From Marixanthotalea marina (lineage in GTDB: Bacteria > Bacteroidota > Bacteroidia > Flavobacteriales > Flavobacteriaceae), in assembly GCA_018883545.1 (NCBI GenBank), contig JAHLEH010000005.1, positions 62,001-126,000 of the forward strand: a stretch of 64,000 nucleotides of DNA, in the 5' to 3' direction. The notes beneath the pieces were generated by a model. The model ran no database searches. It had not been told where the DNA came from and saw only the letters and a list, made by a program, of their open reading frames with translations. Below are positions 38,716 to 48,019 of the stretch, one piece after another (the stretch's first letter is position 1; each line of letters starts with the position of its first letter). A program made the translations under genes and the position numbers.

Positions 38716-40566
38716 TCAATTATTATTAATTAACGTTGGTGAGCAGTCTATAATCTCTATGTTATCATATGTACTGTTTTTAATTGTTATATTTTGTACA
38801 CCATTCAATTTGATGTCTCCTTTAAAATCTACATTATCAATTATTATATTTCCTGCTTCAATATTGTTTTTTCTTGTAAAAAATAATGCTTTATCTTGAA
38901 CATTGATTTCACCATTGGTAATTAAGCAATTTTTTATAGACGACTCTGTCTGAAATGTATAATATCCGTATGATTTACTTACGTTGCTTGTAATTGTATT
39001 ATTATAAAATTCAAGGTCTTTGGAAGATCCCACAGTAATGCTTCTTTCACAATTAATGATAGTATTGTCTTTAATTTCATGCCCTGCTCCATTTGCTAAA
39101 ATACCATATTGATAACCTGTAAACGTATTATTAGTTACTTCATAATTTTTAACTCTATACTCGCCATTTGAGAAAGCTCTTGACTCTAAAACCAAGGCCT
39201 TTGAATTAGAAGCAAGTCTTTCTGTATTTTCAAATGTATTGTTATAAACTTTACCATCAGCGGCAGCAGCTATCCCAACACCACTTTTACTTCGAAATGT
39301 ATTTCCATAGATATATGTTTTTTCACCAGACAATAGTACCACATCGGCTCTGTTGTCTTCAAAAATATTATGCCGTATATGTACGTTCTCTGTTTTTTCC
39401 CAAGTATAAAGCGAATTACCGTCTGGAGCCATTGTAGCACGCGATTCAACAATAACTGCTACAGCTGGCGATACACTGTTTGCACTACCACCATTTGTAA
39501 TGGTATTATATTCAATAAATATATTGGTACCATCAACAATACTTATATTATTTCTGCGATTGTTGTTAATTAAAGAATTCTTAACGGTTATATTAAACGA
39601 CTCCCTTCTACCTGGTTTTAAAGTGCCATCGGCATTTCTATCTGTATCTGGCCAGACATAAAATCCATCACCAGCACCGTCATGCATTTCTACATTATCT
39701 ACAATACCATTGTGAACCCCTTTAAAGCTAATTATATGACCCCATTCGTGCGAACCGCCCCCTGAATAATCATGGGTATAACGGTCGCCCCATAGTTTTC
39801 CTCCAGAAATCAAAACATTATCAGCATTCCAACTAAAAAGCAATGCATGCTTTTCTAAATCATTTGGTTGTACCCTCAAGTTAGTATTTTCTGTCATTAT
39901 AAAACTAAAATCTGAAGGGATGAAAACGGAAGCATATTTACTCTGACCTAAATCTTGCATACCGAAATAGGCATCCAATTTATCAATTAAAAAAGTATCA
40001 ACTCCTAATTCTTTAACCAAATCTATTGTTTGGTTAATAATATCACTATTTGTGGAGGCAACTTCATCAGAAACCTTACCTTCAACAATGCCCCATCGGT
40101 TTGGGATAAAATCAAATTCATTTTCTTTTAATGTAGGTAATGTACCAGTTAATTCAAGTGTGTTGTTCAATAATTCTCCAGAAATAACACTGCCTCCTGA
40201 AAAATTTAAGGTACCATTTTTTATATCGCCACCTTCGTAAGCAATCGTTACATTGGAAGGTAAATTGATGGTTTGGCCATCTAAATCCATAACACAATTA
40301 ATAACAACTGTTGCTCCAGATTGTACGGTGCTTAAATTAAAATCGCAAGGTGTGGTACTGGCTTCAACAGGCGTATCATCTACATCTTCGGTATTTTCTT
40401 CTTCCTCTAATACTTCATCTTCTTCAGTAGTTATGTCATCATCGGGAGTGGTTGGTTCTTCCACAACCTCAATGATGGGTTCTATAAATAGTTCTTCGTT
40501 GTTACAGGAAGAGAAAAAAGTTAAAAATAAAAAAATAGTAAGCATAGGTTTTACTAATGACTTCAT
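38716..40566 (-). CDS. Right-handed parallel beta-helix lipoprotein
   Basis: About 616 residues from the ATG at 40566, which gives a lipoprotein signal (MLTIFLFLTFFSSCNNEE). A very acidic linker of about 45 residues (Glu/Asp/Thr-rich) follows, then many repeats rich in NNxF/NNTI patterns (e.g. FEDNRADVVLLSG, YNNTFENTERL), typical of right-handed parallel beta-helix proteins such as pectate lyase-like folds. The acidic linker after the lipobox suggests exposure on the cell surface. It may cleave or bind the island's polysaccharide, like a lyase or epimerase, but no catalytic residues can be assigned. It lies just upstream of the flippase with a terminator between. Confidence 0.85.
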   Translation of the reverse strand: MKSLVKPMLTIFLFLTFFSSCNNEELFIEPIIEVVEEPTTPDDDITTEEDEVLEEEENTEDVDDTPVEASTTPCDFNLSTVQSGATVVINCVMDLDGQTINLPSNVTIAYEGGDIKNGTLNFSGGSVISGELLNNTLELTGTLPTLKENEFDFIPNRWGIVEGKVSDEVASTNSDIINQTIDLVKELGVDTFLIDKLDAYFGMQDLGQSKYASVFIPSDFSFIMTENTNLRVQPNDLEKHALLFSWNADNVLISGGKLWGDRYTHDYSGGGSHEWGHIISFKGVHNGIVDNVEMHDGAGDGFYVWPDTDRNADGTLKPGRRESFNITVKNSLINNNRRNNISIVDGTNIFIEYNTITNGGSANSVSPAVAVIVESRATMAPDGNSLYTWEKTENVHIRHNIFEDNRADVVLLSGEKTYIYGNTFRSKSGVGIAAAADGKVYNNTFENTERLASNSKALVLESRAFSNGEYRVKNYEVTNNTFTGYQYGILANGAGHEIKDNTIINCERSITVGSSKDLEFYNNTITSNVSKSYGYYTFQTESSIKNCLITNGEINVQDKALFFTRKNNIEAGNIIIDNVDFKGDIKLNGVQNITIKNSTYDNIEIIDCSPTLINNN

Positions 40567-40998
40567 AAATACTTGATTTGGGGAGGGGTAATTAAACTTC
40601 AACAATAATAATAGTTTTTAAAAAAAAACAGATAAACTGATTGTTTTATTCGATGAAATGTAAACTTATTTTTAGATAAAATCGATTAAATGTAATTTTA
40701 TATCTATAGTAATTGGAGTTTAATGGTTAAAATCTCTATATACGTTTGGTATAGTAATACAGACTTCATAAAAAATATAAATTTATAAAGTGGGTTACAA
40801 AAATATATTTCTTGTTTAAAAATCAGGCTTATTGTTAATAACTTATAATAACTAAATCAATTATTAATGAGCAGAAATACAACATCTTGTTTTTCTAAAA
40901 TTAGCCCATCTACATCCTCCAAAACTGTAATTAAACAGCATTATTTAAGAAGTATTTAATTAGTTTTATATTTTTATACCCAAAAAATAACTATTTAA
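40567..40998. other. 432-nt AT-rich divergent intergenic region
   Basis: It lies between the minus-strand beta-helix gene and the plus-strand glycosyltransferase gene, so should contain two promoters. I find no perfect TAnnTTTG element with a suitable partner, no hairpin of note and no ORF. Confidence 0.5.
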
Positions 40999-42153
40999 AT
41001 GAAAAAAAAAATAGTACGTATAACTACGGTTCCTTCTTCTATATCAGGTCTTCTAAAAGGGCAGTTAAAATTTATGTCTAATTATTATGACATTCTAGGT
41101 GTTTCATCAGAAGGAGAAAACAACTTACTTGAAAATTTCGGTATTGATCAAGGAATTCGTGTTCATAAAATTGAAATGACTAGAAAAATTTCTCCAATTA
41201 GTGATTTAAAAGCTTTATATCTGTTATACAAACTATTAAAAAAAGAAAAGCCATTTATTGTGCACTCTCACACCCCAAAAGCAGGAACCATAGGTATGCT
41301 TGCGGCAAAATTAGCCAATGTTCCTCATAGATTGCATACCATTGCAGGTTTACCACTTCTTGAAGCAACGGGTTTTAAACGATATATTTTAGACACCGTA
41401 GAAAAAATAACCTATTCATGTGCTACTCAAATTTTCCCTAACTCATATGGTTTAAAAAAAATAATTATAGAAAGCAAATTTACTACCGAAAACAAATTAA
41501 AAGTTATAGCTAATGGAAGTTCGAATGGTATTGACACAAAACATTTTAACCCAGAACTTTATGAAAATAACAGTAAAACTAGGATTAGAGAAGAACTAGG
41601 TTTTAATAATGAAGATTTTATTTTTGTTTTTGCAGGCAGAATGGTAAAAGATAAAGGTGTAAATGAGCTCATTAAAGCATTCGAAAAGATTAGTAATGAA
41701 TTTAAACACACAAAATTATTACTTATGGGTGATTATGAACGTGATTTAGATCCATTACTTCCTCAAACTGAAGAAATAATAGAAACAAATAAGAATATCA
41801 AATTTATTGGGTTTATAAAAGATATAAGGCCATATTTTTCAGCTTCAGATGTCTTGGCATTTCCGACCTATCGCGAAGGGTTTCCTAATGTTGTAATGCA
41901 GGCGTGCGCTATGAATCTAGCATCAATTGTTACAGATATAAATGGATGTAACGAAATTATTGAACATAATTATAATGGAATTATAATTCCACCTAAGGAT
42001 GAACAAGCACTATATGAAGCTATGAAATTTATGCTAAATAATCCTGAAAAAAGAAAAGAAATGGCTCAAGTTTCTAGATCAAAAATTGTAGATAATTATG
42101 AACAAGAAGTTGTATGGAAAGCGTTATTAAAAGAATACGATAAATTAAATTAA
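40999..42153 (+). CDS. Glycosyltransferase, GT4 (PglA/WbpT-like)
   Basis: A 384-residue GT-B glycosyltransferase. It contains HSHTPKAGTIGMLAAKLA (near 93) and LHTIAGLP, features of PglA/GalNAc-type transferases, the GRMVKDKGVNELI loop, and the donor motif EGFPNVVMQACAMN (near 292). It probably adds a HexNAc to a lipid-linked sugar made by a PglC-type enzyme. It is preceded by a long AT-rich region and begins with an A10 tract just after ATG. It converges with the SDR gene on the other strand. Confidence 0.9.
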   Translation: MKKKIVRITTVPSSISGLLKGQLKFMSNYYDILGVSSEGENNLLENFGIDQGIRVHKIEMTRKISPISDLKALYLLYKLLKKEKPFIVHSHTPKAGTIGMLAAKLANVPHRLHTIAGLPLLEATGFKRYILDTVEKITYSCATQIFPNSYGLKKIIIESKFTTENKLKVIANGSSNGIDTKHFNPELYENNSKTRIREELGFNNEDFIFVFAGRMVKDKGVNELIKAFEKISNEFKHTKLLLMGDYERDLDPLLPQTEEIIETNKNIKFIGFIKDIRPYFSASDVLAFPTYREGFPNVVMQACAMNLASIVTDINGCNEIIEHNYNGIIIPPKDEQALYEAMKFMLNNPEKRKEMAQVSRSKIVDNYEQEVVWKALLKEYDKLN

Positions 42154-42357
42154 ACTAGCAGACAGATACTGTTTACTAAATCTATTCGGTTATTATTTTA
42201 TTAATAAAAACATCTAACCTATTAGGCTCCTAAATAAGTAATTTACATTTTTTTACAGTATAAAGTTAAATATAGCAATAATAAAGCTTAGTGGAATCAA
42301 ACAATCATATTTACCTTACCTGGTCTCCTTTTATTAATTTTTCATAATTGAAAATTA

Positions 42358-43131
42358 TTATCTAGCCAAATATCCTCCATCAACAGGAATTATAGTACCA
42401 GTAATGTAATCACTTGCAGAAGATGATAAAAATACGGCTAGCCCCTTTAAGTCTTCACCATTGCCCCATCTTTTCATAGGAACTCTCATAAACACTTCAT
42501 CTGTTCTTTTTTTGTCATTGATCAAGGCCGTATTTAATTGTGTATCCATATAGCCAGGGGCGATGGCATTGACGCAAATGCCCCTAGCGGCCCAATCGTT
42601 TGAAAGTGCTTTTGTTAATTGCCCAACCCCGCCTTTTGAAGCTGCATATGCTGGTATTGTAATTCCTCCTAAAACACTCATTATCGAAGCAATGTTTATA
42701 ATTTTTCCTCCACCATTTTTTAGCATAGTATTTCCAGCGTACTTGCAATAGTAAAATGTAGCATCTAAATTTACAGCTATTACCCTACTCCACTCTTCCT
42801 CAGGAAAATCTTCACTTGGATATCTTCTTTGAATACCCGCAGAATTTATTAAAATATCAACAGTTCCACCGAGGATGTCTAAAGAGGTTTTGTAAGATTC
42901 TTGTATTTGTTCAATTTTACTAACATCTGCTTTTATTGGACTTACATTTAGTCCGTCTTTTTTGAAATTATCACAGATGTCAAATACACGATCATCAAAA
43001 TCAATAACTACGGTTTGTGCTCCTGCTTGGGATATTGCCTCAACCATTGCTTTTCCAAGATCTCCTGCTCCACCAACAACAATTGCCTTTTTTCCAATTA
43101 AACGAAACGAATCTAAAATATTTTCTGCCAT
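42358..43131 (-). CDS. SDR oxidoreductase, KduD/gluconate dehydrogenase-like
   Basis: A 257-residue classical SDR: GGAGDLGKAMVEA (19-31), NSAGIQRR, catalytic Ser in NIASIMSV, Tyr/Lys in PAYAASKGGVG and the tail GTIIPVDGGYLAR. It resembles 2-deoxy-D-gluconate 3-dehydrogenase and gluconate 5-dehydrogenase. It lies 47 nt downstream of the ATP-grasp gene, in one operon. In this island it probably acts on a sugar or sugar acid for polysaccharide precursors; the substrate is unknown. Confidence 0.88.
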   Translation of the reverse strand: MAENILDSFRLIGKKAIVVGGAGDLGKAMVEAISQAGAQTVVIDFDDRVFDICDNFKKDGLNVSPIKADVSKIEQIQESYKTSLDILGGTVDILINSAGIQRRYPSEDFPEEEWSRVIAVNLDATFYYCKYAGNTMLKNGGGKIINIASIMSVLGGITIPAYAASKGGVGQLTKALSNDWAARGICVNAIAPGYMDTQLNTALINDKKRTDEVFMRVPMKRWGNGEDLKGLAVFLSSSASDYITGTIIPVDGGYLAR

Positions 43132-43178
43132 ACTTATCGTTTTATTATTTAAGTATTTATTACTTAAATCTAACTTTT

Positions 43179-44486
43179 TTAATTAATAATATAGTCTTTT
43201 TCATTAATGTAATCTTTTTCATTCCAAGGTTTTAACCATTCTAGAATCATATTTTCCCCATTTGAATCTAAAATCTTTAATGTGTTTTTGAATTTTTCTA
43301 TCATTTGGTTGACTTCAGTAATAGAATCTGCATTAACATAAATTCTATAAATAATCTGCCTTTCTGTCCCCAAAAATTCTTCCTCAACAGTATCTCCAAC
43401 TTTAAAACGTTCTGCAACAAAAACCACATTTTCATTAGATTTAATTTCATTTAAGCCTTCAACTTTATCAATTTTACCACCTTTTAGTAGAATCCAAATT
43501 GAGCTGGCAGATTTACCTCTAAACATGTAATCATTTTTATCTGGAAAATCAGCATCTCCAAAAATTCCAGTGAGCGCGTAATTTATTAGCATTTTTCTAT
43601 GATCAAACCCATTGATGGCTTCCAGATGAATATGAGGGGCTTCCCCTTGTAATCTAAATCCTGGGTCATAAATATAAAACTGCCCGTTTTCAACAAAAAA
43701 CTGAATGCAGAGCACCCCTGCCTTTACACCTATCCCTTCAAACATTGTGCATAATTTGGGATGGACCTCTTTTACGAACTTTTCTGTATACTTAGAAGGA
43801 TATACGGTACCTAGTGCTATAGGACTGGAATCGCCTTGCAATCTTGTAAGCTGTCTGTCAAAAGTTGCCGAAAGATAGGAAGTGCCGTTTCTAAAAGTAT
43901 AATATACAGCCATATCATCACAGTTTGTGTCCATATATTTTTCTACTAATACCACGCCTTTTTTTGAATATTCTAAGGCTGTTTCTACCGTAGCAATATA
44001 ATCTTCTTCATCTCTACAAATCTTTACTCCTACTCCTCCGCCACTATCTACTGGCTTAACCATCAACGGGTAACTAATGCTTTGTGGTTTTTTAATTTCA
44101 GAATCGTTTGTTAAATAAATTCCTGGAATATCTTGAATACCGTACTTCTCACAATAGCGTTTAAATCCATCCTTACTGCAAAATGCCTCTACCGCCTTTT
44201 CATTAGCATAACAAGGAAAATTTAGTTTCTCACAAATTTCCCTGTAAGGTTTTACCAGAATGTCAGCTACTCCAACTAAAACGCCATCTACTTTTCTCTC
44301 CTTAGCAATATTTACGATTTTATCGATATCAAAACCATCTATGTCGTGGGTCTCAGAGGCGTGTTTTTTTGCAGGGGCATTGGGGTTTGGATCTATAACA
44401 ATGGTATAAATACCCATAGACTCAGCAATATCTACCAAAACCCCGGTTTCAGGATTTCCTCCAAGTATTATCAGTTTTTTTTGCAT
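43179..44486 (-). CDS. ATP-grasp domain ligase
   Basis: A 435-residue protein. It begins with a Rossmann-like preATP-grasp domain (MQKKLIILGGNPETGVLV), and from about 120 has an ATP-grasp fold: YPLMVKPVDSGGGVGVKIC, a glycine-rich ATP loop, YSKKGVVLVEKYM and a metal-binding segment near FYIYDPGFRLQGEA. It is related to carbamoyl-phosphate-synthase-like ATP-grasp enzymes, which form amide bonds from a carboxylate and an amine. It is coupled to the SDR gene. In this acidic-sugar island it could amidate a uronic acid with an amino acid, an inference only. Confidence 0.85.
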   Translation of the reverse strand: MQKKLIILGGNPETGVLVDIAESMGIYTIVIDPNPNAPAKKHASETHDIDGFDIDKIVNIAKERKVDGVLVGVADILVKPYREICEKLNFPCYANEKAVEAFCSKDGFKRYCEKYGIQDIPGIYLTNDSEIKKPQSISYPLMVKPVDSGGGVGVKICRDEEDYIATVETALEYSKKGVVLVEKYMDTNCDDMAVYYTFRNGTSYLSATFDRQLTRLQGDSSPIALGTVYPSKYTEKFVKEVHPKLCTMFEGIGVKAGVLCIQFFVENGQFYIYDPGFRLQGEAPHIHLEAINGFDHRKMLINYALTGIFGDADFPDKNDYMFRGKSASSIWILLKGGKIDKVEGLNEIKSNENVVFVAERFKVGDTVEEEFLGTERQIIYRIYVNADSITEVNQMIEKFKNTLKILDSNGENMILEWLKPWNEKDYINEKDYIIN

Positions 44487-45254
44487 ATTTAGTGTTTATT
44501 AATTTCTTGTGAGCTTAAAATATTGAGAGCTTTTAAAGGCTAAAAAGATTTGACCAACGTCGTATTCCGCACAAACGATTTCTGTAATGTCGTGGAATCA
44601 ATTAGAAAAATAAAATATTCCTTGCTTATAGGTTGGATGGATTGCTTATTTATAATCACAAATACTCAAAAATATACGTTAATATAATGCTCTTATTTCC
44701 AACAAATATACTTATTGTTTAAATTATAGTTATAGAATATATACTAATTTTTTAATGATTTAAATTGTAACTTAGTAACGAAACATTACAGTTATTCGAA
44801 TATTTTGGTTTTTTAAAAAAACCTGAGAATTGTGTATGGTTTAAACTTTGGATATAGATTAAAAACGTTTTTCGGGAATCCTCTTCATAGGATACAATCA
44901 CACCTTGTAGATTATATTAGGCTATTTAAATAAAATATATAAAGTTCTATTTTACAGGAAACCCCATAACTGGTATACTAAATGAATTCTCAAATATTGT
45001 CTTCTAAATATTTAATACTTTTTAGTTTCTCTGGTTTTATTTATCTGGCAGGCATCCTAATATCAATACAAATAAGTTCATACCGAAGTATCCCGTTCGG
45101 CACAAAGTGTTTTTTTCTTTTTTATCGAAAAAATGAGATGAACAGGAGAACTTTTATAAAAAGTAGCTAGATTTGCCTTAGTCATACTAAGGTTTAAATT
45201 ATTAATAAGTATGATATTGCTCAAAAGATTAACGTTTAATTTTATTTATACAAA
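44487..45254. other. 768-nt divergent intergenic region with a gene remnant
   Basis: The largest non-coding gap in the window, between the minus-strand ATP-grasp gene and plus-strand rfbF. It carries a TATATTTG -7-like element on the minus strand (44703-44710) and, at 45138-45170, an orphan twin-arginine N-terminus (listed separately). A 62-codon frame at 44982-45170 shows no protein-like composition. Confidence 0.5.
45138..45170 (+). pseudogene. Orphan twin-arginine signal N-terminus, probable gene remnant
   Basis: The frame reads MNRRTFIKSS followed at once by a stop (TAG). NRRTFIK is a textbook Tat signal motif, as at the start of many Tat-exported oxidoreductases (Gfo/Idh type). It may be the residue of a deleted gene next to rfbF, but 10 codons can also arise by chance. 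Confidence 0.3.
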
Positions 45255-46022
45255 ATGAAAGTTTTATTATTAGCAGGTGGGTTTGGAACACGTATTTCTG
45301 AAGAAACGCATCTGGTACCAAAACCCATGATTGAAATTGGAGGAAAACCAATTTTATGGCACATTATGAAAATGTACTCCCATTACGGTTATAATGATTT
45401 TATGGTCTTGTTGGGGTACAAGGGATATGTGATCAAAGAGTTTTTTGCCAATTACTTTATGCACCAATCCGATATTACTGTAGATTTAGCCGAAAACAAA
45501 ATAAGCTTTCATAACAATAAATCAGAACCTTGGAAGATAACTCTTATAGATACCGGAATGAATAGTATGACCGGAGGGCGTCTGCTTAGGGCTCGTAAGT
45601 ATGTTGGAGATGAACCCTTTATGCTTACCTACGGTGATGGAGTGTCTGATGTAAATATTAAAGCCCTAGAAGAATACCATCAAAGTCACTCTGGTTGTAT
45701 TACCATGACTTCCGTACAGCCAGATGGTAGATTTGGATCACTTGTAATGGACGGGGATCGTATAAGTCAGTTTATGGAAAAGCCCAAAGGAGATGGTGGC
45801 TGGATTAATGGTGGTTTCTTTGTTTGCAACCCAAAGGTTTTTGATTACATAGAAGGCGATTCTACTATTTTTGAAAGAGATCCACTTGAAAAAATGGCAG
45901 AGGACAAAGAACTCTTTGCATTTAAACATACAGGTTTTTGGAAACCAATGGATACACTTAGAGATAAAAATCAACTAGAGGAAATGTGGGCCAAAAATAC
46001 CGCAAAATGGAAAACATGGTAG
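45255..46022 (+). CDS. rfbF: Glucose-1-phosphate cytidylyltransferase
   Basis: A 255-residue nucleotidyltransferase: LLAGGFGTRISEET (5-18), PKPMIEIGGKPILWHIMK, and TYGDGVSDVN. The extended LVPKPMIEIGG form is that of RfbF. It makes CDP-glucose, the entry to CDP-6-deoxyhexoses. The rfbG start lies inside its 3' end, so the two are coupled. Confidence 0.95.
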   Translation: MKVLLLAGGFGTRISEETHLVPKPMIEIGGKPILWHIMKMYSHYGYNDFMVLLGYKGYVIKEFFANYFMHQSDITVDLAENKISFHNNKSEPWKITLIDTGMNSMTGGRLLRARKYVGDEPFMLTYGDGVSDVNIKALEEYHQSHSGCITMTSVQPDGRFGSLVMDGDRISQFMEKPKGDGGWINGGFFVCNPKVFDYIEGDSTIFERDPLEKMAEDKELFAFKHTGFWKPMDTLRDKNQLEEMWAKNTAKWKTW

Positions 46023-47071
46023 CATACGATGGTTTTTTTACGGGGAAAAAAGTTTTTTTGACTGGACATACTGGTTTTAAAGGTTCATGGATGACCCTTT
46101 TACTTCAAGCTCTTGGGGCAGAAGTACATGGTTATGCCCTTTCTCCCAATCAAAAACAAAACTTATTTGATTATGTTGGTTTAGATGAAAAGATGTGTTC
46201 TCATATAGGGGATATACAGAATTTTTCTGCTTTACAAGATGCAATGAAAAATGCTGATCCTGATATAGTAATCCATATGGCTGCTCAGCCATTGGTTATC
46301 GAATCATATAAAAACCCTGTATATACCTATGGGACAAATGTGATGGGAACTGTGAATTTACTTGAAATTGTGCGTCAATTACCCAATGTAACTGTTTGTC
46401 TTAACATCACCACAGATAAAGTTTACAAAAACAACGAATGGCTTTGGGGCTATCGTGAAACCGATATCTTAGGAGGGCACGATCCTTATTCCAACAGTAA
46501 GGCTTGTTCCGAATTCGTTACACAATCGTATCGCGATTCTTTCTTTAATGACTCTAATACAATCGTAGCTACGGCAAGAGCGGGCAATGTTATAGGGGGA
46601 GGCGATTGGGCGGCCAACAGGTTGGTTCCTGATTTCATTAGAGCCATCCAGTCTGGAGAGGAAGTAGTTATAAGAAGTCCAAAAGCAGTGAGACCATGGC
46701 AACATGTTCTTGATTGTTTAGGTGGGTACTTGCACCTTATTTGGCAATTATCAACAAACAAAAAATTAGCATCGAGTTATAATTTTGGTCCTGAGGATGA
46801 CAATATTAGAACGGTTGAATCGCTTATTGATATGATTTGTAAGGCATGGGGTGAGTCAGCATCATATAAAATTGAAGGCAATGACGCTTTTCATGAAGCA
46901 GGTTTGTTGCGATTGGATATTTCTAGAGCTAGACAAGAATTGGGGTGGCAACCTAAGTGGGGCATGGAAAAAACCGTATCACAAATTGTAGCTTGGTACA
47001 AAGCTTTTTCTGAGGATCAAGACGCCTTAGAACTTTGCCAAAAGCAAATAGATGAATTCCTTCTACAATGA
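46007..47071 (+). CDS. rfbG: CDP-glucose 4,6-dehydratase
   Basis: About 354 residues; candidate starts are 46007 and 46016, both overlapping rfbF. The Rossmann motif LTGHTGFKGSWM is specific to RfbG, with NITTDKVYKN and YSNSKACSE giving the catalytic Thr/Tyr/Lys. It converts CDP-glucose to CDP-4-keto-6-deoxyglucose. The usual third enzyme (RfbH) is not encoded nearby; an SDR gene follows after 6 nt. Confidence 0.95.
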   Translation: MENMVAYDGFFTGKKVFLTGHTGFKGSWMTLLLQALGAEVHGYALSPNQKQNLFDYVGLDEKMCSHIGDIQNFSALQDAMKNADPDIVIHMAAQPLVIESYKNPVYTYGTNVMGTVNLLEIVRQLPNVTVCLNITTDKVYKNNEWLWGYRETDILGGHDPYSNSKACSEFVTQSYRDSFFNDSNTIVATARAGNVIGGGDWAANRLVPDFIRAIQSGEEVVIRSPKAVRPWQHVLDCLGGYLHLIWQLSTNKKLASSYNFGPEDDNIRTVESLIDMICKAWGESASYKIEGNDAFHEAGLLRLDISRARQELGWQPKWGMEKTVSQIVAWYKAFSEDQDALELCQKQIDEFLLQ

Positions 47072-47077
47072 TATGAT

Positions 47078-47962
47078 ATGGTGAAGCAATCCCTTTTTAT
47101 TACTGGAGCCGATGGCTTTTTGGGTCATCACCTAGTCCAACAATTGGCCAAAACCTACCATATAGTAGGTTTAGTGAAATCTCCTAAAAAGCTTAAACGT
47201 TTAAAAGTTGGGCAAATAACACTATGTAGTACTGATGATCCTTTGGACGAAGTTTTTGAGCGATACCGACCAATTGGAATTGTTCATACAGCAACTAAAT
47301 ATGGGAGAACTGGTGAATCTGTACCTAGTTTGCTGGATGTAAATGTTAATTTGCCAATACGTTTGTTAGAACTGTCCCAAGCATATAACTCCAGAGTATT
47401 TATTAATATTGGCAGTTTTATCACCCAAGGCAAAGGTTATAATTATTTGCAAGATTACGCACTATCTAAAAAGCAATGTTCACAATGGCTTCAACTTATA
47501 GCCAATAAAACAGATACTTGCAAAGTGATAGATTTTACCTTGTACCACCCTTTTGGGCCTGGCGATTCTGAATCTAAATTCGTTAGCCATATGATAAAAG
47601 CCATAAAATGGAAAAAACCTTTTATAGACTTGACCCCTGGCGAACAAAAAAGAGATTTTATCTATGTGGCCGATGTGGTAGCTGCAATTGAATTGGCTTT
47701 AAGCCGCTCTGCTGATTTACAAAAACCTTATACCCAAACAGATTTGGGCACCGGTTCTTCCCATACGCTACGTTATTTTCTTGAAACTCTTAAAACGGTA
47801 TCTGGAAATGTAGAAACTGAACTTCGATTTGGAAAATTGCCGTATCGGGACAACGAGATTATGGAGGCTAAAGCTAGTCCTGACTTACTTGCCTCTTGGG
47901 GCTGGAAACCTAATTATACCCTTAATCAAGGTCTTTTACTAACCTTAAACGAAACAATCTAG
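47078..47962 (+). CDS. Extended SDR (NAD-dependent epimerase/dehydratase family), likely CDP-sugar reductase
   Basis: A 294-residue protein with a Rossmann motif GADGFLGHHLVQQL (9-22), catalytic YALSKKQ, and RDFIYVADVV, the pattern of CDP-abequose/CDP-tyvelose type SDRs (RfbJ-like) in the same gene position. It probably reduces or epimerises the 4-keto sugar made by RfbG. Without RfbH the product would keep its 3-OH, e.g. a CDP-6-deoxyhexose. This is an inference from gene order; stereochemistry is unknown. Confidence 0.8.
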   Translation: MVKQSLFITGADGFLGHHLVQQLAKTYHIVGLVKSPKKLKRLKVGQITLCSTDDPLDEVFERYRPIGIVHTATKYGRTGESVPSLLDVNVNLPIRLLELSQAYNSRVFINIGSFITQGKGYNYLQDYALSKKQCSQWLQLIANKTDTCKVIDFTLYHPFGPGDSESKFVSHMIKAIKWKKPFIDLTPGEQKRDFIYVADVVAAIELALSRSADLQKPYTQTDLGTGSSHTLRYFLETLKTVSGNVETELRFGKLPYRDNEIMEAKASPDLLASWGWKPNYTLNQGLLLTLNETI

Positions 47963-47968
47963 TTCGTT
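47946..47968 (+). terminator. Possible hairpin at the end of the CDP-sugar operon
   Basis: AAACGAA (47946-47952) and TTCGTTT (47962-47968) form a 7-bp stem with a 9-nt loop around the stop codon. The tail is only moderately T-rich. A second imperfect repeat follows (47972-47981 with 48013-48022). It may end transcription between convergent genes. Confidence 0.35.
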
Positions 47969-48019
47969 TCTTTAATACTGTAGATTATTTGTTCTCAAAT
48001 CCAAATATTAGATACAGCA

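Noticed and set aside
40253-40576. Ser/Val-rich frame opposite the beta-helix gene
   Set aside because: It is the complement of the Glu/Asp-rich linker codons and not a gene.
42335-42357. AT-rich hairpin TTTTCA-TAAT-TGAAAA as terminator
   Set aside because: Stem has almost no GC pairs and would be unstable.
44982-45170. 62-codon frame before rfbF
   Set aside because: Low-complexity, AT-rich translation without protein-like motifs; only its last ten codons (the Tat-like start) are of interest.
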